44,997 nt of DNA. Origin: Teichococcus deserti (GTDB lineage: Bacteria; Pseudomonadota; Alphaproteobacteria; Acetobacterales; Acetobacteraceae). Numbering within the stretch: position 1 is the first letter of the stretch; the number at the start of each line of letters is the position of its first letter. The position numbers and the translations under genes were made by a program. Positions 1 to 8,325 of this stretch are shown one piece after another. The notes under the pieces were generated by a model that saw only the letters and a program-made list of their open reading frames with translations, searched no databases and was not told the origin of the DNA. The stretch covers positions 1 through 44,997 of the forward strand of contig NZ_MLCO01000188.1 in NCBI RefSeq assembly GCF_001982615.1. The letters are read 5' to 3'.

Positions 1-24
1 CCCCCTGCCCGCCCGCCGCCCCTG

Positions 25-56
25 CAAAAACGGCCGGGGTGCCGCCACCCCGGCCG
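25..56 (-). terminator. Intrinsic terminator of hsp20
   Basis: An 11-bp perfect stem (31-41 pairing with 46-56) with a 4-nt loop is followed on the minus strand by five T residues (plus-strand AAAAA at 26-30). It lies 29 bp past the hsp20 stop codon. This is a classical rho-independent terminator for the minus-strand gene. Confidence 0.85.
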
Positions 57-84
57 CCTCATCCAGACACGTCTTGCGTGTTGT

Positions 85-561
85 TTACGCGGCGATCGGC
101 TGCTGGCTGCTGCCCTCGAGCACCGGCTGGCGCGGGGCCGCGCTGGCGATCTCGATGCGGCGGGGCTTCAGCGCCTCGGGCACCTCGCGCTTCAGCGCCA
201 CATGCAGCAGGCCGTTGGACAGGTCGGCGCCCTGGATCTGGATATGGTCGGCCAGGACGAAGCGACGCTCGAAGGCCCGGCCGGCGATGCCGCGATAGAG
301 GAAGCGGCGGTCCTGGCCCTCGTTCTGCGCGGCCTTGCCGGTCACCACCAGGACATTGTCCTGGGCGTTGATCTCGAGATCCTCGGGACCGAAGCCGGCG
401 ACGGCCATGGTCAGGACATAGGCGTCCTCGGCGGTGCGCTCGATGTTGTAGGGCGGGTAGGAATTGCTGTCCGCCGCGCTGCGCACCTGATCAAGCAGGC
501 GGGTCATGCGGTCGAAACCGATGGCGGAGCGGAACAGGGGGGCGGTGTCGAAACTGGTCAT
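85..561 (-). CDS. Hsp20/IbpA-type small heat-shock chaperone
   Basis: The 158-aa product is an ATP-independent holdase that should bind unfolding proteins in the cytoplasm and pass them to DnaK or ClpB. The N-terminus (FDTAPLFRSAIGFDRMTRLLD) and the following YPPYNIE are typical of the IbpA/HspD class of alpha-crystallin proteins. The alpha-crystallin domain spans about residues 35-130, and residues 67-77 (DNVLVVTGKAA) form its central strand. The start is supported by an AGGAGG ribosome site 8 nt upstream of ATG. The gene is monocistronic, with its own terminator. Many alphaproteobacterial hsp20 genes are under RpoH or ROSE-type RNA control. I could not identify either with certainty in the 218-bp upstream region. 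The family assignment is sure; the exact paralogue name is not. Confidence 0.92.
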   Translation of the reverse strand: MTSFDTAPLFRSAIGFDRMTRLLDQVRSAADSNSYPPYNIERTAEDAYVLTMAVAGFGPEDLEINAQDNVLVVTGKAAQNEGQDRRFLYRGIAGRAFERRFVLADHIQIQGADLSNGLLHVALKREVPEALKPRRIEIASAAPRQPVLEGSSQQPIAA

Positions 562-698
562 GATGGAGCCTCCTCAAAAGCAAGGGTCCGTTGCGTTGCG
601 ATCCCCGGCCAAGTTCGGACCCCCGATCGGGCAGCCCAGGGCCTCTGGATCACGCCGGCGGCCCCGCAACCGGGCGCCGTCGACAGAGCTCCAAATGG

Positions 699-738
699 AA
701 AACGCCGCCCCCCGCTTCAAGCGAGGGACGGCGTTTTT
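699..738 (-). terminator. Bidirectional terminator after rpmE
   Basis: An A-tract, a GC-rich hairpin (arms about 699-715 and 721-737, with a few mismatches) and a T-tract lie between rpmE and hsp20. On the plus strand the hairpin is followed by nine T residues, on the minus strand by four. It ends the rpmE transcript and insulates hsp20. The rest of 562-779 holds the hsp20 upstream region and no gene. Confidence 0.75.
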
Positions 739-779
739 TTTCAGATCCCCCGCCGAGGCGGGGAAGCCTGCCGCAGGCC

Positions 780-1007
780 TCAGGCCTTGCGGGTGCCGAT
801 GCCGGCGAAACGCTTGTTGAACTTGGCGATCTGGCCGCCGGTGTCGATCACGCGCTGCACGCCGGTCCAGGCCGGGTGGGACTTCGGGTCGATGTCCAGA
901 CGCAGCGTATCGCCTTCCTTGCCCATGCAGGACTTCGTCTTGTACGTCGTCCCGTCGGTCATGATGATGGTGATCTCGTGGTAGTCGGGATGGATATCGG
1001 GCTTCAT
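780..1007 (-). CDS. rpmE: 50S ribosomal protein L31 (bL31)
   Basis: The 75-aa protein is a large-subunit ribosomal protein that helps bridge the 50S and 30S subunits. It opens with [12 protein letters not shown] and contains the family signature HPAWTGVQR, followed by a KFNKRFAG tail, as in alphaproteobacterial L31. Only one cysteine is present (SCMGKEG). The paired CxxC zinc knuckle of the C+ type is therefore absent, and this is a C-minus, zinc-independent form. The gene is monocistronic and is followed by a strong terminator. It diverges from pdxY, leaving a 176-bp shared intergenic region. Confidence 0.95.
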   Translation of the reverse strand: MKPDIHPDYHEITIIMTDGTTYKTKSCMGKEGDTLRLDIDPKSHPAWTGVQRVIDTGGQIAKFNKRFAGIGTRKA

Positions 1008-1123
1008 GGCGATTGCTTCTCTGTCTGGAGCAGCCGATGCCGACCGGCCGCACGGAAGCGCCGCTTCTACAGGCGCCCCAGGGCCTTGGCAACCGAAACC
1101 GCCACCCCGCCGCCCACCCTGGA

Positions 1124-1152
1124 TTGACCCTGTCCCACGCCGATCCTAGAGC
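1124..1152 (+). promoter_or_regulatory. Candidate sigma-70 promoter of pdxY
   Basis: TTGACC (1124-1129) is separated by 17 bp from TAGAGC (1147-1152), and the pdxY start codon follows 31 bp later. The -35 match is good and the -10 match is weak, so this is a plausible but unproven promoter. Confidence 0.35.
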
Positions 1153-1183
1153 GAAATACCGCCCCGCTGAGGAAGATCGGCGC

Positions 1184-2044
1184 ATGAACATCCTGTCCAT
1201 CCAGTCCTGGGTCGCCTACGGCCATGTCGGCAACGCCTCGGCCGTCTTCCCGCTGCAGCGCCTGGGGGCCGAGGTCTGGGCGGTGAACACCGTCCAGTTC
1301 TCCAACCACACCGGCTATGGCAGCTGGCGCGGCCAGGTCTTCGGGGCGGATCTGGTCAGCGACCTGGTGCAGGGAATCGAGGATCGCGGCGCCCTGCCCC
1401 GCTGCGACGCGACGCTGTCGGGCTACATGGGGGACGCGGCCATCGGCGAGGCCATCCTCGACGCCAGCGTCCGGGTGAAGGCGGCCAACCCCCGCGCGCT
1501 CTACTGCTGCGACCCTGTGATCGGCGATGTCGGGCGCGGCGTCTTCGTCCGCCCGGGCATCCCCGAATTCATGCGCGACCGCGCCATCCCGGCGGCCGAC
1601 ATCATCACGCCGAACCAGTTCGAGCTGGAATGGATGACCGGCCAGCCCGTCACCACCCTGGCCGAAGCCAAGGCCGCCGCCCGCGCCCTGCAATCCCGCA
1701 TGGCGCCGGGCGGCCCGCGCTGCGTGCTGGTGACCTCGCTGAAGGTCGCCGAGACCCCCGACGACCAGATCGAGATGCTGGCCGCCGAGGGCGAGCAGTT
1801 CCATCGCATCCGCACGCCGATGCTGCCGCTCTCGGTGAACGGCGCCGGCGACGCCATCGCCGCGCTGTTCCTGTTCCACCGGCTGAAGACCGGCTCGGCC
1901 AGCGCGGCGCTCGGGGCGGCCGCATCCTCCATCTACGGGCTGCTGCGGCGGACATCGGAGGCGGCGTCGCGCGAGATCCTCACCGTGGCGGCGCAGGACG
2001 AATTCGTCTCGCCTTCCCGGGTTTTCCTGCCGGAAGTTTGTTGA
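1184..2044 (+). CDS. pdxY: Pyridoxal kinase PdxY
   Basis: The 286-aa enzyme phosphorylates pyridoxal with ATP in the PLP salvage pathway. It is a ribokinase-fold protein. It opens with ILSIQSWVAYGHVGNASAVFPLQ, which forms the vitamer pocket. The middle carries CDPVIGD and then IITPNQFELEWMTG. The C-terminal anion hole and catalytic base lie in SVNGAGDAIAALF, where the GAGD aspartate is catalytic. Length is normal for the family. The frame stays open far upstream, but the ATG at 1184 is preceded by GAGGAAG at 8-nt spacing, and homology starts there. The gene is monocistronic and ends in a 3' repeat/terminator element. Confidence 0.95.
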   Translation: MNILSIQSWVAYGHVGNASAVFPLQRLGAEVWAVNTVQFSNHTGYGSWRGQVFGADLVSDLVQGIEDRGALPRCDATLSGYMGDAAIGEAILDASVRVKAANPRALYCCDPVIGDVGRGVFVRPGIPEFMRDRAIPAADIITPNQFELEWMTGQPVTTLAEAKAAARALQSRMAPGGPRCVLVTSLKVAETPDDQIEMLAAEGEQFHRIRTPMLPLSVNGAGDAIAALFLFHRLKTGSASAALGAAASSIYGLLRRTSEAASREILTVAAQDEFVSPSRVFLPEVC

Positions 2045-2060
2045 AGCGAAGACAGGGTGA

Positions 2061-2107
2061 AAGGCCAGGGGAATGAATTCCCCTGGACCCCTTCTTCTTT
2101 CTGTCAG
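2061..2107 (+). terminator. 3' repeat/terminator element, copy A (after pdxY)
   Basis: The hairpin has 10-bp arms (2065-2074 and 2077-2086) centred on GAATTC and is followed by the pyrimidine tail ACCCCTTCTTCTTTCTGTCAG. It begins 17 bp after the pdxY stop and is oriented with pdxY. It belongs to the dispersed family described in the findings. Homology to copy B continues to about 2188. No gene is seen in 2108-2249. Confidence 0.65.
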
Positions 2108-2249
2108 ACTGCCGTGTCCACGTGGCAACAGGACGTGAAACGGCCCCGCCACAGCGCGACCTTTCAGCGAGCGCCGTTTCGAGACCAGTGTTCCAACGTG
2201 AAACCCTGGTGTCGTAGCCATCGAAGCGCAGGTCACTTCATGGCCGGTG

Positions 2250-2318
2250 ACAAAAAAGAATGATGGGTTCGGACGAATACGTCCGAAGGGGGAAGAATTC
2301 ATTCTTCCCCCAACCTTC
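2250..2318 (-). terminator. 3' repeat/terminator element, copy G (double hairpin)
   Basis: Read on the minus strand from the stop of the small membrane protein: AAGGTT, then an 11-bp-arm hairpin GGGGGAAGAAT..ATTCTTCCCCC (2288-2311), then a second 8-bp hairpin (2268-2287), then CATTCTTTTTTGTC. It has the same architecture as the other copies, with an extra hairpin between the core and the T-tract. Confidence 0.6.
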
Positions 2319-2321
2319 AGT

Positions 2322-2723
2322 CTACTTCCCTGCCTTCAGAGCCTTCCTTCCCTTCAACCACTTCGCCGTCAGCCACAGGCTCAAGACAGCCCAGGCCAGG
2401 ACCAGAAGCGGGTGGAGGTAGATCGCCAGCAGCTTCATGAAGAGCATCGGGTTGATCAGCCCGGCCAGGAAGATGCCGATGGCGTAGCCGTTGACGATCT
2501 CGGCCACGTCTTCGCCCCAGAGCCAGCAATGGGTGAAGGTGCCGGCCTGCTGGCTGCATTCGGCCACCTTCGGCAGGGTCAGCAGCCCGACCAGGTTGCC
2601 CAGCAGCGGCAGCGCGAAGAGGATGATCAGCAGCAGCAGCGGCCCGCCCACCACCAGCAGGGTCCAGCCCAGGCGCCGGACCCGCGCCGGGCTGATGGGG
2701 GTCGGGTCGGGCGTGGCGGCCAT
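2322..2723 (-). CDS. Small three-helix membrane protein, function unknown
   Basis: The 133-aa protein has predicted membrane segments at about 20-48, 76-98 and 100-121, a short cytoplasmic-looking N-terminus rich in proline, and a lysine-rich C-terminal tail (KWLKGRKALKAGK). Two cysteines (AECSQQ and THCWLW) lie in the loop after the first helix and could form a disulfide. I do not recognise a domain. It resembles conserved hypothetical proteins. The ATG at 2723 is preferred over a GTG two codons upstream because AGGAG lies 5 nt before the ATG and overlaps that GTG. It is downstream of and co-oriented with a Bug receptor gene, with a 55-bp gap. Confidence 0.7.
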   Translation of the reverse strand: MAATPDPTPISPARVRRLGWTLLVVGGPLLLLIILFALPLLGNLVGLLTLPKVAECSQQAGTFTHCWLWGEDVAEIVNGYAIGIFLAGLINPMLFMKLLAIYLHPLLVLAWAVLSLWLTAKWLKGRKALKAGK

Positions 2724-2778
2724 GGGCACTCCTGGGCAGGAAAGACGAGGGCGGGGTGAGCTCCCCGCCCCTTCTTTC

Positions 2779-3774
2779 TTAATCCGCCGTGGCGCCGGAG
2801 GCTTTGACCAAGGGCACCCAGAGCGCCAGCTCCGCCTTCAAGAATGTGGCAAAATCGGCGGGCGAGCCCTTCTCGATCGGCGGCAGCTCCAGCTCGCGCA
2901 GCTTGCGGGCGGTCTCCGGCTCCTCCACCGCGGCGCGCACGGCGGCGTTCATCTTCTGCACGATCGGCGCCGGCGTGCCGGCGGGGGCGAAGACGCCGAA
3001 CCAGCTATAGGCGCGGTAATTGGGCAGGCCGGCCTGGGCGGCGGTGGGCACCTCGGGCATCAGGGTGGAATGCTCGTCGGTGGCGATGGCCAGGCAGCGC
3101 AGCGCGCCGGTCTTGTGGTAGGGCGCGATCAGCGCGGGGGTGTCGAAGCCGACCGCCACCTGGCCGGCCAGCAGGTCGGATAGCATCGGCGCGCTGCCGC
3201 GATAGGGGATGTGCTCGGCCTGCGCGCCAATGGCGTTGAGGAAACTGACGGCGGCGATATGCGCCGAGCCGCCGGCGCCGCCGGTGCCGTAGCTGTACTT
3301 GCCCGGATTGGCCTTCAGCAGCGCGATGAACTCCGCCAGCGTCGTCACGCCGAGCGAGGGATGCACGGTGATGCAGATCGGCACCAGCACGGTGGGAGCG
3401 ACGGCCACGAAGTCACGCTCCGGGTCGTAGGGCAGCCGCGCGCCGTAGAGGCCGACCGCCAGCACATGGGTGGAGATGGTGCCCATCAGGAAGGTGCTGC
3501 CGTCGGGCGCCGACTTGGCCACCGCGTCGGAGCCGACGGTGCCGCCGGCGCCGGCGCGGTTCTCGATGACGACGCTCTGGCCGAGGATCTCCGACATCTT
3601 CGGCGTGATCATGCGGGCCGAGACATCGGTGCTGCCGCCGGCGGCGAAGGGCACGATCATGCGGACCGGGCGGGTCGGCCAGGCGGCACCCTGCGCCCGG
3701 GCGCGGCTGCCGAGGCTGAGCGCGGGCAGCAGGGCAGGCGTCGCCAGGAGGCTGCGGCGGCGGAGAATCATCAT
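2779..3774 (-). CDS. Bug-family (TctC-like) tripartite tricarboxylate receptor
   Basis: The 331-aa protein is a periplasmic solute receptor of the Bug/TctC family, which binds carboxylates and related small molecules. It has a twin-arginine-like signal (RRRSLLATPALLPALSLGSRARAQ, cut after about residue 28). The mature part begins with WPTRPVRMIVPFAAGGSTDVSAR, the family's ligand-binding P-loop-like signature. ENRAGAGGTVGSDAVAK and IPYRGSAPMLSDLLAGQV follow at the usual places. No TctA or TctB membrane partner is nearby, so it is one of the many solo Bug receptors and its substrate cannot be predicted. It lies 65 bp downstream of an oligopeptide-type binding protein and may share its transcript. 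Confidence 0.9.
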   Translation of the reverse strand: MMILRRRSLLATPALLPALSLGSRARAQGAAWPTRPVRMIVPFAAGGSTDVSARMITPKMSEILGQSVVIENRAGAGGTVGSDAVAKSAPDGSTFLMGTISTHVLAVGLYGARLPYDPERDFVAVAPTVLVPICITVHPSLGVTTLAEFIALLKANPGKYSYGTGGAGGSAHIAAVSFLNAIGAQAEHIPYRGSAPMLSDLLAGQVAVGFDTPALIAPYHKTGALRCLAIATDEHSTLMPEVPTAAQAGLPNYRAYSWFGVFAPAGTPAPIVQKMNAAVRAAVEEPETARKLRELELPPIEKGSPADFATFLKAELALWVPLVKASGATAD

Positions 3775-3839
3775 CGTGATCCGATCAACAGGATCGCACG
3801 ATGCTGCGGTGCAAGAACGTCGCGGTCAACCGCGTCGGG

Positions 3840-5426
3840 TCAGACCCGCTTGACGTTCAGCGGCAGCACCATCCCGCGCCGCGGTGCCGAGAGCGACGAG
3901 CGCCAGGCGCTGTCGTTCAGGTACTGGCCGAGCGGGTAGTAGGGCAGATCCTGGAAGAACTGCCGCTGGATCTCGCGCCCCAGCTTCTGCTGCGCCGCCA
4001 GGTCGCCCGTGTCGAACCAGCGGTCGCGCAGCGCCTCCAGCTTCGGGCTGTCGGGCCAGCCGAACCAGGCGCGCTCGCCATTGGCGCGCAGCAGGGGGTG
4101 GCCGGCCGGCGTCGCCAGGTCCATGCCGCCGAACAGCACGACCAGCGCGCTCCAGCCGCCCTCGGCCACCGGGGCGCGGCTGGCGCGGCGCTGCAGGAAG
4201 CCGGCCCAGTCGCAGCTGACCGTCTCGGCGTTCAGCCCGACGCGCTGGAACAGGTCGGTGGCCACGGCGGTCAGGTTGCTGTTGTTCACCACGTCGGTCG
4301 GGTGCAGCACCGCGACCTTCTCGCCCTTGTAGCCGGCGGCGCGGACGGCACGCTGCGCGGCCTCGACGTCGCGCGGGCCGGTGATGGCCTCGAGCCCGGC
4401 TTCGGAGGCGATCGGGCTGCCTTCCGGGAAGCAGCCGACATTCTCCCGCCACAACTCGCGGTTGTCGCCCATGATGGCGGTCATGAAGTCGCCCTGGCGC
4501 AGCGCCGGCAGCAGCGCGCGGCGCAGCGCCGGATTGTCGAAGGGCGGGTGCAGCTGGTTGACCCGCAGCATGGCGACGGTGCCGCCCATGTCCAGCCGGT
4601 CCATGGTCAGGTTGCGGTCGTGCTTCAGCACCGGGCGCAGGTCGGGCGCCACCTGCTCCCACCAGTCGACCTGGCCGGATTGCAGCGCCTCGGCCGCGAC
4701 GGTCGCGTCAGGGGTGTGGCGGAGCTCCAGCCGGTCGAACAGCGCCAGCTTCGGGCCGGCGGTCAGGCTGACCGGGCCGCGCGGGGCGGGGCTGTAGTTC
4801 TCGAAGCGGCGATAGGCCACCAGGCTGCCCGGCGCCCGCTCCTCGGCGAGGTAGCGATAGGGGCCGCTGCCGACCACCTCGGTGAAGGCGCGCGACGGGT
4901 CCTGCCGGGCGAAGCGCTCGGGATAGATGAAGCAGGGATAGGTCGAGGCCTTGCCCAGCGCGTCCAGCATCAGCCCGAAGGGGCGCGACAGCCGCAGCAC
5001 GAAGCGGCGGTCGTCCAGCGCGCGGATGTCTTCCAATCGGGTCGCCAGGGTCTGGCCATGCAGGTCGCGCAGCATCCAGCGGCGGATCGAGGCCACGGCG
5101 TCCTGCGCCCGCACCGGCTCGCCATCATGGAAGCGCGGGCCCTGGCGGAGGGTGAAGGTCCAGAGGCGGCCATCCTCCTCGACGACATGGCCCTCGGCCA
5201 GCTGCGGCTGGGGCTTCAGCTCGGCATCCAGCCCGTAGAGCGTGTCCCAGCAGAGATGCCCGTGGTTGCGCGTCGCATAGGCGGTGGTGGCCATCGGGTC
5301 GAGCACGCGCAGGTCCGACTGCGGCACGAAGCGCAGCACCCGCCGGGCCTCGCCGGCCGCCAGGGCCGGGCGGGCCAGGCCGATGCCGAGGCCGGCGGCC
5401 CCGGCCAGGAAACTGCGACGCTGCAC
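3840..5426 (-). CDS. ABC transporter substrate-binding protein, family 5 (DppA/OppA type)
   Basis: The product (about 528 aa) is a periplasmic peptide/nickel-type binding protein (SBP_bac_5). The Tat-like leader is QRRSFLAGAAGLGIGLARPALA. The fold shows LRFVPQSDLRVLDPMATTAY, the SBP_bac_5 core FTLRQGPRFHDGEPVRAQDAV, VGSGPYR, and the closing YYPLGQYLND segment. I chose the GTG at 5426 because GGAG lies 6 nt upstream and it places the signal peptide directly at the N-terminus. An ATG at 5459 in the same frame has no clear ribosome site. No permease or ATPase genes adjoin it, so transport partners must lie elsewhere or it serves as a chemosensory binding protein; the next gene upstream (5601-7562) is a chemoreceptor. 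Family sure, ligand unknown. Confidence 0.88.
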   Translation of the reverse strand: MQRRSFLAGAAGLGIGLARPALAAGEARRVLRFVPQSDLRVLDPMATTAYATRNHGHLCWDTLYGLDAELKPQPQLAEGHVVEEDGRLWTFTLRQGPRFHDGEPVRAQDAVASIRRWMLRDLHGQTLATRLEDIRALDDRRFVLRLSRPFGLMLDALGKASTYPCFIYPERFARQDPSRAFTEVVGSGPYRYLAEERAPGSLVAYRRFENYSPAPRGPVSLTAGPKLALFDRLELRHTPDATVAAEALQSGQVDWWEQVAPDLRPVLKHDRNLTMDRLDMGGTVAMLRVNQLHPPFDNPALRRALLPALRQGDFMTAIMGDNRELWRENVGCFPEGSPIASEAGLEAITGPRDVEAAQRAVRAAGYKGEKVAVLHPTDVVNNSNLTAVATDLFQRVGLNAETVSCDWAGFLQRRASRAPVAEGGWSALVVLFGGMDLATPAGHPLLRANGERAWFGWPDSPKLEALRDRWFDTGDLAAQQKLGREIQRQFFQDLPYYPLGQYLNDSAWRSSLSAPRRGMVLPLNVKRV

Positions 5427-5600
5427 GGGGTGCTCCACACTCACGAAAGAGGGAGGCATTCTGCACATCGCGCGGCCGACATGAAGGGCCAGGGCGCCTG
5501 CAGGTCCAATGGCCGCGCCGCTATGGCCGCCGCGCCACATCTTCCCGCGGTCCGGCGGTGGTTTTCCGCGCTGCGGCGGACGTGGCTCCGCCCGGCGCCC

Positions 5601-7562
5601 TCAGGCCGCCCGCATCTGCGCCAGCAGCGCCTGCAGCTCGCTGCGCAGTGCGCCGCCCTGCTCGCCGAGATCCCGGCCCAGCCGGTCCAGCCCGGCCGCC
5701 GCCTCGGCGGCGCCGGCGGCGGCGCTGCTCACCCCCTCCACCTCCCGCGTCACGCGGGTGGTCCCGTCGGCAGCCTCCTGCACGTTGCGGGCGATCTCCT
5801 TGGTGGCGGCGCCCTGCTGCTCCACCGCGGCGGCGATGCTGCCGGCGATATGGTCGACCTCGGCGATCACCCCGGCGATGCCGCCGATGGCGCTGGCCGC
5901 CTGCTGCGCCGCCTGCTGCATGCCGGCGATCTGCGCGCTGATCTCCTCCGTCGCCTTCGCGGTCTGCGCGGCCAGGTTCTTCACCTCGGAGGCCACCACG
6001 GCAAAGCCCTTCCCCGCCTCCCCCGCCCGCGCCGCCTCGATGGTGGCGTTCAGCGCCAGCAGGTTGGTCTGGCCGGCGATGTCGCCGATCAGCTGCACCA
6101 CCTCGCCGATCCGCTCCGAGCTCGAGGACAATTGCCGCACCGTGCCATCGGCCGCCTCGCTGCGCTCCAGCGCACGGCGGGCGACGCTGGCGGCCTCGGC
6201 CACCTGGCGGGTGATCTCGGCGATGGCGGCGTTCAGCTCCTCGGCCGCGGCGGCCACCGTCTGCACGTTGCTCGAGGCCAGCTCCGCGCCCTGGGCCGCG
6301 CCGGCGCCGCGGCTGCCCACCGTCTCGATGCTGGCCAGCAGGGCGGTGGCGCTGCGCTGCAGCCGGGTGGCGCTCTGCGCCAGCTCCTCGCTGACGGCGC
6401 CGATCCGCGCCTCCACCTGCCCGGCCAGATCCAGCGTCGCCTGCCGCCGCTCGGCCTCGGCCTGCTGCCGCTGCCGCGCCTGGTCGGCCCGCATCGTCTC
6501 GGCCTCCGCCGTGCCCTGGCGCAGCACCTCCATCGCCTGGGCGACGGCGCCGATCTCGTCGCGCCGGGCGCGGCCCGGCACCTCCAGCGCGGTCTGCCCG
6601 TTGGCCAGCCGTCGCGCCGTCTCGGCCAGCGCCACCAGCGGCCGCGCCAGCCGCGCCGCCAGCCACAGCCCGAGCAGCAGCGCCATCAGCGCCGTGCCCG
6701 CGGTGATCAGCAGCGCGTCACGGTCGGTGCGGTCGCCGGCGGCCAGCCGCGCCTCGATGTTGATGCCATATTCGATCAGCCCGAGCGGCTGGCCGTCGAT
6801 GCCGCGCAGCGCCTCGGTCGCGACCCGCATCCGCGCGCCGCGCCAGGCCACCGTCTCCGCCTGCGCCGCCTGCAGCCCGGCCCGCAGCTGCGCCTCCGGC
6901 AGCAGCCCCTGCCCGCCGGTGGTCGAGCCGATGCGCGTCAGGCTGCCCGCCGCCAGCCGGTAGACCGCGACCTCGGCCCCGCTCAGCGCCTTCATCCGCT
7001 CCGCCAGGCTGTCGCCGATCGCCATGCCCAGATCGACCACGCCGACCACCCGGCCGCCCTCGGTCACCGGGGCCACGGCGAAGACGCTGACATTGTCCCG
7101 CCCCGGCTCCAGCCCGGTCACCAGCGCGGCGCGCGACAGCGCCTCCCGCACCGTGGTGCGGCGGTCGCGGTAGTTGTCGCCCGAGGCCGCCGGGTCATGC
7201 GCCCGCAGCATCACCGTGCCCTGGCCGTCGGCGAAGGTCAGGATCACCCGGCCGAAGCGCTGCGCCATGTCCTGGAACAGCGCCGCCGTCCCGGCCCGCA
7301 GCGCCGCCTTGTCGCCGTCGCGCACCGCCGCCGCCACCGCAGGGACCCGTGCCACCGCGCTGCCGATCGAGGCGGCCAGCCGCTCCTCCTCCGCCAGGGA
7401 CAGCATCAGGCTCTGCCGCAGCTGCACCATGCGCCGGGCCAGGTCCTGCTCCTCCGACGCGTCGCGCTGCAGTGCGCCGACCAGCGTCAGCAGCAGCGAC
7501 GCCCCCAGGCTCGCGCCCAGGATCGCCAGCACCATCCGCGCGCGGAGCGATTGAAAGGGCAT
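5601..7562 (-). CDS. Methyl-accepting chemotaxis protein with periplasmic Cache domain
   Basis: This 653-aa transmembrane chemoreceptor signals to CheA/CheW. Transmembrane helices lie at about 10-31 and 284-304. The roughly 250-residue periplasmic region between them looks like a dCache_3-type sensor ([46 protein letters not shown]). A HAMP domain follows (about 305-355, ending [16 protein letters not shown]), then the cytoplasmic coiled coil. The conserved hairpin tip is [24 protein letters not shown] with [16 protein letters not shown] see no C-terminal CheR-tethering pentapeptide; the end is ALLAQMRAA. No che genes are in the window, so this is an orphan receptor. Its ligand is unknown. 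Confidence 0.93.
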   Translation of the reverse strand: MPFQSLRARMVLAILGASLGASLLLTLVGALQRDASEEQDLARRMVQLRQSLMLSLAEEERLAASIGSAVARVPAVAAAVRDGDKAALRAGTAALFQDMAQRFGRVILTFADGQGTVMLRAHDPAASGDNYRDRRTTVREALSRAALVTGLEPGRDNVSVFAVAPVTEGGRVVGVVDLGMAIGDSLAERMKALSGAEVAVYRLAAGSLTRIGSTTGGQGLLPEAQLRAGLQAAQAETVAWRGARMRVATEALRGIDGQPLGLIEYGINIEARLAAGDRTDRDALLITAGTALMALLLGLWLAARLARPLVALAETARRLANGQTALEVPGRARRDEIGAVAQAMEVLRQGTAEAETMRADQARQRQQAEAERRQATLDLAGQVEARIGAVSEELAQSATRLQRSATALLASIETVGSRGAGAAQGAELASSNVQTVAAAAEELNAAIAEITRQVAEAASVARRALERSEAADGTVRQLSSSSERIGEVVQLIGDIAGQTNLLALNATIEAARAGEAGKGFAVVASEVKNLAAQTAKATEEISAQIAGMQQAAQQAASAIGGIAGVIAEVDHIAGSIAAAVEQQGAATKEIARNVQEAADGTTRVTREVEGVSSAAAGAAEAAAGLDRLGRDLGEQGGALRSELQALLAQMRAA

Positions 7563-7618
7563 GTCGGGGATTCTTCCTTGTCAGAACAAGGAAGATAGGA
7601 AAAGCAGCTTAAGGAAAG

Positions 7619-7661
7619 CAGAAGAGCGGGGGAATTGGATTCCCCCGCGCCCCCTCATCCT
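7619..7661 (-). terminator. 3' repeat/terminator element, copy F
   Basis: A 10-bp-arm hairpin GCGGGGGAAT..ATTCCCCCGC (7626-7648) starts a few bases after the lipoprotein stop at 7664. On the minus strand it is followed by TCTTCTGCTTTCC. It is a more divergent member of the family, with the same hairpin core and orientation. Confidence 0.5.
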
Positions 7662-7663
7662 CG

Positions 7664-8266
7664 TCAGCGCAAAGGATCAGTGTCGCGCGCGCCGCCCCAG
7701 CCATCCACGCTGTCCAGCGCCGCGATCGCCTCCTGCGTGCGGCCGGTGGCGATCGCCGCCTCCGGCAGCGGGCCGGGCTGGCCCAGGCGCTGCAGGGTCA
7801 GGGCCGGGCCGGCCTGGAACATGGATGCGGGCAGCGCGGCCGCCGTGTCGCCCTTGGTCTCGATGACGCGGGCGGCATTCGCCAGGGCGGGGATCACCTG
7901 CTCGGGCAGCGCGGTGGCCGAGATGCCGATGGCCTGGCGCACCTCGCGCACCGCGCCGCGCAGCGACATCGACAGGCCCGGCGGCAGCGCGGCGAAGCGG
8001 GCATCGGTGGTCAGCACCTGCGCCAGATATTCCAGCCGGGCGGCGGCGCGGGCGGTCTCGGCAGGGCGGCCGTCCAGCCCGGCGCCCTGGTTGTCGAAGG
8101 CGGCGGCGGTCAGCCGGGCCGAGTTGCGCACCGGGTCCTCGGGGCCCTGCACCAGCTCCAGCGGCAGCTCGACGCGCGGCCGCGGGGTGCGCAGCTCGGC
8201 GCAGCCGGGCAGCAGCAGCGCCCCCGCCAAGAGCGCCGGAAGGACCGAGATTCGGGCAAGACGCAT
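7664..8266 (-). CDS. Predicted outer-membrane lipoprotein, paralogue of its upstream neighbour
   Basis: The 200-aa protein has a lipoprotein signal peptide ending in a good lipobox (LLLPGC, cysteine near residue 22). The rest is alanine-rich and probably helical, with no recognised enzymatic motif. Its middle (ARLEYLAQVL, GAVREVRQAIGI, LPEQVIPALANAARV) matches the adjacent lipoprotein (QLEYLAVEL, ARSEVRTWLGI, PPQQVIDAMAAAA), so the two arose by tandem duplication. The ATG at 8266 has GGAG at 8-nt spacing; the frame is open upstream but lacks a signal peptide there. It is last in a gamma-carbonic anhydrase / lipoprotein / lipoprotein unit, 59 bp after the previous gene. Function unknown. Confidence 0.8.
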   Translation of the reverse strand: MRLARISVLPALLAGALLLPGCAELRTPRPRVELPLELVQGPEDPVRNSARLTAAAFDNQGAGLDGRPAETARAAARLEYLAQVLTTDARFAALPPGLSMSLRGAVREVRQAIGISATALPEQVIPALANAARVIETKGDTAAALPASMFQAGPALTLQRLGQPGPLPEAAIATGRTQEAIAALDSVDGWGGARDTDPLR

Positions 8267-8325
8267 GGCGGGCACTCCGTCGGGGTTCCCCCCCATTCTG
8301 CCGCAGCCCCGCCGCTTCGCCAAAC

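Noticed and set aside
562-779. RpoH promoter or ROSE thermometer before hsp20
   Set aside because: A CTTG motif is present, but no matching -10 at proper spacing and no clear anti-Shine-Dalgarno stem was found by eye, so it is not called.
3801-7598. 1265-codon open frame on the plus strand opposite the binding protein and chemoreceptor genes
   Set aside because: Its translation is a low-complexity Arg/Ala/Gly/Gln/His mix with no domain. It is the antisense shadow of two well-recognised minus-strand genes, as expected in GC-rich DNA.
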